8,181 nucleotides of DNA from Yimella sp. (GTDB lineage: Bacteria > Actinomycetota > Actinomycetes > Actinomycetales > Dermatophilaceae): positions 1-8,181 of the forward strand of contig JASLFY010000208.1 of NCBI GenBank assembly GCA_030150425.1, given 5' to 3'. This document shows positions 1-5,290 of the stretch, one piece after another. The first letter of the stretch is position 1; the number at the start of each line of letters is the position of its first letter. Both the position numbers and the translations under genes were made by a program. The notes under the pieces were generated by a model. That model searched no databases. It was given only the letters and a program-made list of their open reading frames with translations, and was not told the origin of the DNA.

Positions 1-682
1 TGCCTCGGTGCAGCGCGACGATGCCGCCGGACAGGTTGCGCCACTCGATGTCGGTCCAGCCCGCCTGCTGCAGGCGGGCGGCCATGCCCTCCTGGTCCGG
101 CCACGCCTGGATCGACTCGGCCAGATAGACGTAGGACTCCGCGTTGGAGCCGATCGGCGCGGCGATCTTGGGCAGCGCGCCCATGAGGTACTCGGAGTAG
201 ACCTTGCGGAACACCCGGTTGGTCGGGGTGGAGAACTCGCAGATCAGCACCCGCCCACCCGGCTTGGTGACCCGGCGGAACTCGGTGAGCGCGGCGACGC
301 TGTCGACCACGTTGCGCAGCCCGAACGACATGGTGACCGCGTCGAAGGAGTTGTCGGCGAACGGCAGGCGCATCGCGTCGGCCGCGGTGAAGCCCAGATC
401 GGGGCGCCGCTTCTTGCCCACGCGCAGCATCCCGATCGAGAAGTCGCCGGGCACGACGCGGGCGCCGGCCGCCTCGAACGGCTCGCTGGAGGTGCCCGTG
501 CCGGCCGCGATGTCGAGGATGACCTCGCCCGGCTGCGGCGCGACGGCCTGCAGCACCGCCTTGCGCCAGCGGCGGTCCTGGCCCATCGACATCACGTCGT
601 TGGTGAGGTCGTAGCGGGCGGCGACGTCGTCGAACATCCGAGCGACGTCGGAGGGGCGCTTGTCCAGGCTGGCGCGGTTCAT
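1..682 (-). CDS. menG: Demethylmenaquinone methyltransferase MenG (UbiE family), 3' end cut by window edge
   Basis: SAM-dependent C-methyltransferase that converts demethylmenaquinone to menaquinone, the last ring step of the pathway; it acts at the cytoplasmic face of the membrane. Reading the minus strand from ATG at 682 gives 227 residues without a stop. The family signature YDLTNDVMSMGQDRRW is at about residues 24-39, the SAM-binding motif I VILDIAAGTGT at 54-64, an acidic residue (GD, 79-80) at the end of the second strand, FGLRNV at 120-125, ICEFSTPTN at 147-155, and the C-terminal NLSGGIVALHRG at 216-227. Actinobacterial MenG proteins are about 230-235 residues, so only a handful of residues are missing off the left edge. 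The start is supported by GAGGA seven bases upstream of the ATG. It is divergent from menF, which makes menaquinone rather than ubiquinone the expected substrate. The family assignment is secure; the exact stop is outside the window. Confidence 0.96.
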   Translation of the reverse strand, partial: MNRASLDKRPSDVARMFDDVAARYDLTNDVMSMGQDRRWRKAVLQAVAPQPGEVILDIAAGTGTSSEPFEAAGARVVPGDFSIGMLRVGKKRRPDLGFTAADAMRLPFADNSFDAVTMSFGLRNVVDSVAALTEFRRVTKPGGRVLICEFSTPTNRVFRKVYSEYLMGALPKIAAPIGSNAESYVYLAESIQAWPDQEGMAARLQQAGWTDIEWRNLSGGIVALHRG

Positions 683-689
683 GGGCCCA

Positions 690-694
690 TCCTC
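690..694 (-). promoter_or_regulatory. Ribosome binding site of menG
   Basis: On the minus strand GAGGA lies seven bases before the ATG at 682. This fixes the start. The ATG at 690 is eight bases upstream, so it is out of frame with menG; on the minus strand it reads ATG-GGC-CCA-TGA and stops after three codons. Confidence 0.7.
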
Positions 695-730
695 GCGCAC
701 CGTCCACGGGCCCCGCATCGGTGGGCGGCG

Positions 731-736
731 TACGCT
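731..736 (+). promoter_or_regulatory. Predicted -10 element of a leaderless menF transcript
   Basis: TACGCT fits the actinobacterial TANNNT -10 consensus and ends eight bases before the GTG at 745. Transcription starting about seven to nine bases after the -10 would begin at or next to that GTG, as expected for a leaderless mRNA. No purine-rich Shine-Dalgarno sequence lies ahead of the GTG, which agrees. I see no convincing -35 element. No clear promoter for divergent menG is visible in the 62-bp intergenic space. Confidence 0.45.
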
Positions 737-744
737 GCGTCCTC

Positions 745-2028
745 GTGACCTTTCCGCTCGTCGACGCCGTACCCACCCTTGTTGCACGGACGACCCAGAT
801 CGACGACGCGCGAGACCTGGCGGACCTCGTCGCCCTGATCCCGGCCGAGGTTCCGTCCACCGACATCGTCTGCTGGTTGCGTGGCGGGGAGGGCCTGGTC
901 GGCTGGGGGCGTGCCGCCGCCGTCGACACGACCGGCGACACCCGCTTCACCGCCGCCGCGCAGTGGTGGGAGCAGGTCCGTGCCAGCGCCGTCGTCCGCA
1001 GCGACCTCGACCTGCCGGGCACCGGCCCGGTCGCGTTCGGCACCTTCGCCTTCTCCCGTACGTCGGGCCAGTCCAGCGCCCTGGTCGTGCCCGAGGTCGT
1101 CGTCGGCCGCCGCGACGGGCGTACGTGGATCACGCACATCGCGACCGCCGACCGGCTGCCCGGCATCGACGCGCTGTACGCGGCGCCGGCGCCCGACGCG
1201 CCGCAGGACCTGACGTACCGCGACGGTGCGCTCGACCGGGACCGCTGGAAGCAGGCGGTGGCCGAGTCCGTGCGCCGCATCCAGCACGGCGACCTCGACA
1301 AGGTCGTGATGGCGCGCGACGTCATCGCCACCGGTTCCGCGCCGATCGACCTGCGCTGGCTGCTGCGCCGACTGACCACCGACTACGCCAACACCTGGAC
1401 CTTCGCCGTCGACGGGATGGTCGGAGCGACGCCGGAGATGCTGCTGCGCCGGGAGAAGGGCCTGGTGACCTCGCGGGTGCTGGCCGGCACCATCCGCCGG
1501 ACCGGCGACGACAGCCGCGACCTGAGCCTCGCCGCCGGACTGGCCCGTTCCTCCAAGGATCTGGAGGAACACGAGTACGCCGTACGGTCCGTGGCCGAGT
1601 CGCTGCGACCGCACTGCTCGTCGATGAACGTGCCCGAGTCGCCGTTCGTGCTGCACCTGCCGAACGTCATGCACCTCGCGACCGACGTCACCGGTGTCCT
1701 GCGCGACGGGAGCTCGAGCCTGGCGCTCGCCGCCGCGCTGCACCCGTCGGCCGCGGTCTGCGGCACCCCGACCGGGATGGCCGCCGAGGTCATCCTCGAA
1801 CTGGAGGAGATGGACCGCGGTCGGTACGCCGGCCCGGTCGGCTGGCTGGACGGTGACGGCGACGGCGAGTGGGGCATCGCGCTGCGCAGCGGGATGCTCG
1901 ATCCGGCCGACGACCGAGTCATGCGGCTGTTCGCCGGCTGCGGCATCGTGGCCGGCAGTGAACCCGACTCCGAACTCGCGGAATCCGACGCGAAACTGCT
2001 ACCGATGCGTAGCGCGCTGGGCCACTGA
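745..2028 (+). CDS. menF: Isochorismate synthase MenF
   Basis: Chorismate-binding enzyme that isomerises chorismate to isochorismate, the committing step of classical menaquinone synthesis (and of some siderophores). From GTG 745 the protein has 427 residues; an in-frame GTG at 721 would add eight. I prefer 745 because of the -10-like TACGCT just upstream. The C-terminal chorismate-binding domain covers roughly residues 160-425. DLDKVVMARD carries Lys186, matching the general base of MenF/EntC, and GATPEMLL carries Glu231, matching the general acid; the spacing of 45 is close to the 50 in the E. coli enzymes. Further conserved blocks are SKDLEEHE at 270-277, HPSAAVCGTP at 333-342, YAGPVGW at 361-367, and GCGIVAGSEPDSE at 398-410, whose last Glu is a probable magnesium ligand. 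The less conserved N-terminal part is typical of the family. Divergent menG points to menaquinone synthesis rather than a siderophore; an EntC role is the alternative. Confidence 0.94.
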   Translation: MTFPLVDAVPTLVARTTQIDDARDLADLVALIPAEVPSTDIVCWLRGGEGLVGWGRAAAVDTTGDTRFTAAAQWWEQVRASAVVRSDLDLPGTGPVAFGTFAFSRTSGQSSALVVPEVVVGRRDGRTWITHIATADRLPGIDALYAAPAPDAPQDLTYRDGALDRDRWKQAVAESVRRIQHGDLDKVVMARDVIATGSAPIDLRWLLRRLTTDYANTWTFAVDGMVGATPEMLLRREKGLVTSRVLAGTIRRTGDDSRDLSLAAGLARSSKDLEEHEYAVRSVAESLRPHCSSMNVPESPFVLHLPNVMHLATDVTGVLRDGSSSLALAAALHPSAAVCGTPTGMAAEVILELEEMDRGRYAGPVGWLDGDGDGEWGIALRSGMLDPADDRVMRLFAGCGIVAGSEPDSELAESDAKLLPMRSALGH

Positions 2029-2055
2029 CCGACCGTCCGGAACGACCCCGTCGAG

Positions 2056-2069
2056 TAAGGCGCGCCTTA
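2056..2069. repeat. Perfect 14-bp palindrome TAAGGCGCGCCTTA
   Basis: Both halves (TAAGGCG/CGCCTTA) match without a mismatch and without a spacer. Its centre is about 44 bases upstream of the transcription start predicted from the -10 at 2095-2100, a place where activators or repressors often bind. As RNA it could fold only as a short stem with no T-tract, so an operator is more likely than a terminator. I do not recognise the cognate regulator. Confidence 0.4.
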
Positions 2070-2094
2070 GTAGGTGGCGCGGTTCACATCGCCG

Positions 2095-2100
2095 TAGAGT
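2095..2100 (+). promoter_or_regulatory. Predicted -10 element of the menJ-nuo transcript
   Basis: TAGAGT fits TANNNT and predicts a start near 2107, giving a 5' leader of about 36 bases before the GTG at 2143. No good -35 hexamer lies 16-19 bases upstream, which is common in actinobacteria and also compatible with regulated promoters. Confidence 0.45.
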
Positions 2101-2109
2101 GCTCGAGTT

Positions 2110-2125
2110 AGTGACCCTCTTCACA
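2110..2125. promoter_or_regulatory. Rex/CRP-like operator overlapping the start of the menJ-nuo transcript
   Basis: The inverted repeat GTGA-CCCTCT-TCAC (2111-2124) with a flanking A on each side resembles the Streptomyces Rex operator TGTGAACNNNTTCACA, differing at two of the thirteen specified positions. It equally fits the CRP-family half-site pattern GTGA-N6-TCAC. It lies about 4-19 bases downstream of the predicted transcription start, a repressor position. From memory, Rex, an NADH-sensing repressor, controls nuo in Streptomyces coelicolor, which makes the location meaningful. Which regulator binds cannot be settled by sequence alone. Confidence 0.5.
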
Positions 2126-2134
2126 AAGGCAGGA
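2126..2134 (+). promoter_or_regulatory. Ribosome binding site of the MenJ-like gene
   Basis: AAGGCAGGA ends eight bases before the GTG at 2143 and decides that start. It directly abuts the Rex/CRP-like palindrome. Confidence 0.65.
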
Positions 2135-2142
2135 TCCCGCTC

Positions 2143-3465
2143 GTGAGCCAGCCAGCTCCCAGCACCCCGGCGGACGAGACCGCCGACGTCATCGTCGTCG
2201 GAGCAGGCCCCGGGGGATCGGCCACCGCGGCGTACCTCGCGATGGCCGGCCTCGACGTTCTGTTGCTGGAGAAGACCCACTTCCCGCGCGAGAAGGTCTG
2301 CGGTGACGGTCTGACCCCGCGCGCGGTGCGCGAACTGGTCACCCTCGGCATCCCGACGCCCGAGGACGACGGCTGGATCAAGAACAAGGGTCTGCGCATC
2401 GTCGGTGGCGGCATGCGCCTGCAGCTCGACTGGCCCGAGGTCGCCAGCTTCCCGCCGTACGGCCTGGTCCGCACCCGCCAGGACTTCGACGACATCCTCG
2501 CCAAGCACGCCGTGAAGAACGGCGCGCGGCTGATGCAGGGCGTCAACGTCACCGCCCCGATCACCGACTCCGCCGGTCGGATCGTCGGCGTCGAGGCCAA
2601 GGAGATGGCCCCCACGGCCACCGGCGTCGACCGCCCGACCGGCCGCACGCTGACCTTCCGTGCGCCGCTGGTCATCGCCGCCGACGGCAACTCCTCGCGA
2701 CTGTCCCTCGGGATGGGCCGCGAGAAGCGCGAGGACCGCCCGATGGGCGTCGCCGTCCGCGCCTACTACGAGAGCCCGCGCCACGACGACGACTACCTCG
2801 AGTCGTGGCTCGAGCTGTGGAGCACCGACGCGCAGGGCAACAAGATCCTGCTGCCCGGCTACGGCTGGATCTTCGGTGTCGGCGACGGCACCAGCAACGT
2901 CGGCCTCGGCATCCTGAACACCTCCACCGCCTTCGGCAAGACCGACTACCGCGACGTGATGAAGCGCTGGGTCGAGACGATGCCGGCCGAGTGGACGTAC
3001 AACGACGAGACCATCCAGGGCCCGATCCGCGGCGCCGCGCTGCCGATGGGCTTCAACCGCCAGCCCCACTACGCCGACGGCCTGCTGCTGGTCGGCGACG
3101 CCGGCGGCATGGTGAACCCGTTCAACGGTGAGGGCATCGCCTACGCGATGGAGTCCGGCCGCCTCGCCGCCGAGGTCGTCGCGCAGGCGTTCGCCCGCAC
3201 CGACGACGCCGGCCGCGAGCGCGTGCTGCAGACCTACCCGACCGTGATGAAGGACGCGCTGGGCGGCTACTTCACCCTCGGTCGCTGGTTCGCCAAGACC
3301 ATCGGCAACCCCGAGGTCATGCGCCTGGCGGTCAAGTACGGCCTCCCGCGCCAGACGATGATGCGCTTCCTGCTCAAGGTGATGGCCAACCTGGGGGAGA
3401 CCCACGGTGGCGGCGCCGACGACCGACTGATGGCCGCCCTGGCCCGGATCACTCCGGCAGCATGA
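2143..3465 (+). CDS. menJ: MenJ-like FAD-dependent menaquinone/geranylgeranyl reductase
   Basis: A 440-residue flavoprotein of the geranylgeranyl reductase family (PHBH fold). The N-terminal dinucleotide-binding motif VVGAGPGGS (18-26) is followed by Glu43 for the FAD ribose. KVCGDGLTPRAV (51-62) is the family's signature after the Rossmann unit, and YGLVRTR and LPGYGWIF follow. The second FAD motif LLVGDAGGMVNPFNGEGIAY contains Asp319. The layout closely resembles mycobacterial MenJ (Rv0561c, about 408 residues), which saturates one isoprene unit of the menaquinone tail; here the protein is somewhat longer. There is no transmembrane anchor in the N-terminus, so it is probably peripheral to the membrane. 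GTG 2143 is chosen for its good ribosome binding site. Its position directly ahead of nuoA, with menG and menF upstream, supports a menaquinone-tail substrate; geranylgeranyl diphosphate reduction is the alternative. Family is sure, exact substrate inferred. Confidence 0.88.
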   Translation: MSQPAPSTPADETADVIVVGAGPGGSATAAYLAMAGLDVLLLEKTHFPREKVCGDGLTPRAVRELVTLGIPTPEDDGWIKNKGLRIVGGGMRLQLDWPEVASFPPYGLVRTRQDFDDILAKHAVKNGARLMQGVNVTAPITDSAGRIVGVEAKEMAPTATGVDRPTGRTLTFRAPLVIAADGNSSRLSLGMGREKREDRPMGVAVRAYYESPRHDDDYLESWLELWSTDAQGNKILLPGYGWIFGVGDGTSNVGLGILNTSTAFGKTDYRDVMKRWVETMPAEWTYNDETIQGPIRGAALPMGFNRQPHYADGLLLVGDAGGMVNPFNGEGIAYAMESGRLAAEVVAQAFARTDDAGRERVLQTYPTVMKDALGGYFTLGRWFAKTIGNPEVMRLAVKYGLPRQTMMRFLLKVMANLGETHGGGADDRLMAALARITPAA

Positions 3466-3496
3466 CGGTGACCGACATGAATACGATGCAGGCGGC

Positions 3497-3518
3497 GGTC
3501 CGCGCGCACGCGCGGTCC
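3497..3518 (+). repeat. GC-rich hairpin ahead of nuoA
   Basis: CCGCGC (3500-3505) pairs with GCGCGG (3510-3515) around a four-base GCAC loop; GG (3497-3498) and CC (3517-3518) extend the stem past a T-T mismatch. It ends four bases before the purine-rich Shine-Dalgarno region of nuoA begins at 3523. It lacks a T-run, so it is not a classic terminator; an mRNA processing or stability element, or chance in a very GC-rich gap, are the options. Confidence 0.4.
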
Positions 3519-3522
3519 ACCC

Positions 3523-3530
3523 GGAAGGAG
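3523..3530 (+). promoter_or_regulatory. Ribosome binding site of nuoA
   Basis: GGAAGGAG, a near-perfect Shine-Dalgarno sequence, ends eight bases before the ATG at 3539. It is the strongest ribosome binding site in the window and fixes the nuoA start. Confidence 0.8.
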
Positions 3531-3538
3531 TCGCGGCG

Positions 3539-3913
3539 ATGACCGGTCTGACCAACTACTCGTACGCCCCGCTGCTGTTCTTCGCCGCGATCGGCCTCGG
3601 CTTCGCGGCCTTCTCGGTGGTGGCCGGCGCACTGTCCGGGCCGAAGCGGTACAACCGCGCGAAGGCCGACGCGTACGAATGCGGCATCCAGCCGAGTCCG
3701 CACGCCGACGGCGGCGGTCGGGTGCCGATCAAGTACTACCTGACCGCGATGCTGTTCATCATCTTCGACATCGAATCGGTGTTCCTCTACCCGTTCGCCG
3801 TGTCGTTCGACCGGATGGGCCTGTTCGCCCTGGTCGAGATGGTGCTGTTCATGCTCACCGTCTTCGTCGCGTACGCCTATGTGTGGCGCCGCGGCGGACT
3901 CGAGTGGGACTGA
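3539..3913 (+). CDS. nuoA: NADH-quinone oxidoreductase subunit A
   Basis: Small membrane subunit of complex I (124 residues, normal for the family) at the junction of the peripheral and membrane arms. Three transmembrane helices are visible at about residues 9-31, 62-85 and 90-115. The loop after helix 1 carries the conserved YECG motif with Cys48, which lies near the quinone cavity in complex I structures. FDIESVFLYPFA (76-87) in helix 2 carries the conserved acidic residues Asp77 and Glu79, matching Asp79/Glu81 of E. coli NuoA. It is the first nuo gene; nuoB follows after 19 bases. Start chosen by the Shine-Dalgarno sequence GGAAGGAG. Confidence 0.97.
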   Translation: MTGLTNYSYAPLLFFAAIGLGFAAFSVVAGALSGPKRYNRAKADAYECGIQPSPHADGGGRVPIKYYLTAMLFIIFDIESVFLYPFAVSFDRMGLFALVEMVLFMLTVFVAYAYVWRRGGLEWD

Positions 3914-3932
3914 CGGGTTTAGGAGATCCGAG

Positions 3933-4487
3933 ATGGGTATCGAAGAGAAGCTGCCAGCCGGATTCCTGCTCTCCACCGTGGAGGGTCTGGCCGGTTACAT
4001 GCGCAAGAGTTCGGTGTGGCCGGCAACCTTCGGGTTGGCCTGCTGTGCCATCGAGATGATGGCCGTCGGCACCCCCGACTACGACATCGCCCGCTTCGGC
4101 ATGGAGCGTTTCTCGGCGACTCCGCGCCAGGCCGACCTGATGATCGTCGCCGGCCGGGTGAGCCAGAAGATGGCGCCGGTCGTGCGCCAGGTCTACGACC
4201 AGATGCCCGAGCCCAAGTGGGTCATCTCGATGGGTGTCTGCGCCAGCTCCGGCGGCATGTTCAACAACTACGCGATCGTCCAGGGCGTCGACCACATCAT
4301 CCCGGTCGACATCTACCTGCCCGGTTGCCCGCCGCGGCCGGAGATGCTGCTGCACGCCATCCTCGAGCTGCACAAGCAGATCCAGGCGACGCCGCTGGGC
4401 GTGAACCGGGTCGAGGCGGCGCGCGCCGCCGAGCGCGCGGCGATGGAAGCGACGCCCACCCATCAGATGAAGGGTCTGCTCGCATGA
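3933..4487 (+). CDS. nuoB: NADH-quinone oxidoreductase subunit B (N2 cluster)
   Basis: Peripheral-arm subunit that carries iron-sulphur cluster N2, the immediate electron donor to the quinone. The 184 residues equal the length of the M. tuberculosis protein. All four N2 ligands are present: adjacent Cys37-Cys38 in FGLACCAIEMM, Cys103 in GVCASSGGMFNNY and Cys132 in LPGCPPRPE; the spacings of 65 and 29 equal those of E. coli (Cys64, 129, 158). Strong conservation in ARFGMERFSATPRQADLM marks the quinone-site region. The frame is open from 3879, but AGGAG seven bases before the ATG at 3933 and the family alignment (MGIEEKLP start) support this start. It overlaps nuoC by an ATGA. Confidence 0.97.
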   Translation: MGIEEKLPAGFLLSTVEGLAGYMRKSSVWPATFGLACCAIEMMAVGTPDYDIARFGMERFSATPRQADLMIVAGRVSQKMAPVVRQVYDQMPEPKWVISMGVCASSGGMFNNYAIVQGVDHIIPVDIYLPGCPPRPEMLLHAILELHKQIQATPLGVNRVEAARAAERAAMEATPTHQMKGLLA

Positions 4488-5290
4488 GCGACGAGAAGAA
4501 GCCTGACGAGCTGCCGAAGAACCCGGTCGACGGCCCGGTCAAGGAGCCCGCGACCGAGCCGAAGTCCGACGTCGAGATCGCCCAGGAGGACGGCACCGTC
4601 GTCGACCACCCGGCCGCGTCCGAGCCGGTGCTGGTCGCGCAGAAGCGCGGCATGTTCGGTTCGTCCCTCGGTAACGACACCTCCGGCTACGGCAACCTCG
4701 AGCGCCCGGTGTTCTTCCCCGGCGCCGCGCAGCGGCCGTACGGCGGTTACTTCGACGAGATCGCCGACACCCTCGCCGGCGCCCTGCAGGCCGGCAACGG
4801 ACCGGCCTTCGACACCGCGGTGACCCGCGTCGTCGTCGACCGCGGCGAGCTGACCTTCTTCGTCGACCGCGCCCACCTGCCGGTCGTCGCCCAGGCGCTG
4901 CGCGACGACCCGGGCCTGCGGTTCGAGATGTGCGTGAGCGTGTCGGGTGTCCACTACCCGCAGGAGACCGGCAGCGAGTTGCACGCCGTCTACCACCTCA
5001 TCTCGATCACCAACGGCAGCCGCCGCCTGCGCCTGGAGGTCACCGTCCCCGACGGCGACGTCCACATCCCGACCGTGACCGGTGTCTGGCCCGGCGCCGA
5101 CTGGCACGAGCGCGAGACCTGGGACATGTTCGGCATCCAGTTCGACGGCCACCCGGCGCTGACCCGGATCCTGATGCCGGACGACTGGCCGGGCCACCCG
5201 CAGCGCAAGGACTACCCGCTCGGCGGCATCCCCGTCGAGTACAAGGGCGCCACCGTGCCGCCCGCCGACGAGCGCAGGAGCTACAACTGA
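4484..5290 (+). CDS. nuoC: NADH-quinone oxidoreductase subunit C (30 kDa)
   Basis: Peripheral-arm structural subunit of complex I that packs against NuoD; 268 residues. The 30-kDa domain covers about residues 110-255 and ends with the family signature beginning ERETWDMFGIQF at 209, followed by HPALTRILMPDDW and RKDYPL. The first 50 or so residues are charged, rich in Glu, Asp, Lys and Pro, and look disordered; they make the protein about 30 residues longer than I recall for the mycobacterial subunit. The frame is open far upstream inside nuoB, but the ATG at 4484 overlapping the nuoB stop is the natural start. No strong Shine-Dalgarno is seen, so coupling to nuoB translation is likely. A later start within the charged tail cannot be fully excluded, though the tail's codon use matches the gene. 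Confidence 0.95.
   Translation: MSDEKKPDELPKNPVDGPVKEPATEPKSDVEIAQEDGTVVDHPAASEPVLVAQKRGMFGSSLGNDTSGYGNLERPVFFPGAAQRPYGGYFDEIADTLAGALQAGNGPAFDTAVTRVVVDRGELTFFVDRAHLPVVAQALRDDPGLRFEMCVSVSGVHYPQETGSELHAVYHLISITNGSRRLRLEVTVPDGDVHIPTVTGVWPGADWHERETWDMFGIQFDGHPALTRILMPDDWPGHPQRKDYPLGGIPVEYKGATVPPADERRSYN

Larger units (their letters stand above)
2029..2142. promoter_or_regulatory. Control region between menF and the reductase-nuo cluster
   Basis: This 114-bp non-coding space is the most AT-rich stretch of the window. It holds, in order, a perfect 14-bp palindrome (2056-2069), a weak Rex/CRP-like half-matched site (2074-2087), a TANNNT -10 element (2095-2100), a GTGA-N6-TCAC palindrome (2111-2124) and the ribosome binding site of the next gene. 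I see no factor-independent terminator with a T-run for menF, so some read-through from menF is possible. Confidence 0.6.
3462..3542 (+). other. Possible 26-codon linker frame between menJ and nuoA
   Basis: ATG at 3462 overlaps the menJ stop as ATGA, and the frame ends in a TGA at 3540-3542 that overlaps the nuoA ATG, again as ATGA. The peptide would start MTVTDMNTMQ and end in a basic stretch rich in Arg (residues 14-26). There is no own Shine-Dalgarno sequence, so it could be translated only by coupling to menJ. It has no recognisable domain and may be chance; it could equally be just the leader of nuoA. Confidence 0.25.

Noticed and set aside
681..690. Palindrome ATGGGCCCAT at the menG start codon
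   Set aside because: Ten bases around a GGGCCC core is expected often at this GC content and it overlaps the translation start; no sign that it is an operator.
660..1856. 398-codon plus-strand frame across menF
   Set aside because: It is a Arg/Pro-rich out-of-phase shadow of menF, caused by high GC; it has no domain, while the menF frame has all the chorismate-binding motifs.
745..2028. Siderophore or salicylate-type isochorismate enzyme
   Set aside because: No siderophore genes or iron box are nearby and menG is adjacent, so menaquinone synthesis is the simpler reading; sequence alone does not exclude a dual role.
2056..2069. DtxR/IdeR iron box
   Set aside because: TAAGG and CCTTA resemble iron-box arms, but they are separated by four bases instead of about nine, and the central TTAG/CTAA part is missing.
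2056..2069. Factor-independent terminator of menF
   Set aside because: The stem would be very short once a loop is allowed, and no T-run follows.
1999..3555. 518-codon minus-strand frame opposite the MenJ-like gene
   Set aside because: Antisense shadow typical of GC-rich genes; composition is Val/Asp/Gly/Arg-rich with no recognisable family, and it would cross the control region and both flanking gene ends.
4016..4483. Upstream extension of the nuoC frame inside nuoB
   Set aside because: The translated sequence is low-complexity Arg/Pro/Gly and duplicates no NuoC sequence; NuoB motifs occupy the same DNA in another frame, and ATG 4484 at the nuoB stop is the natural start.
4930..5289. Upstream extension of the nuoD frame inside nuoC
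   Set aside because: Same reasoning: it overlies the conserved NuoC signature, and a ribosome binding site marks ATG 5290.
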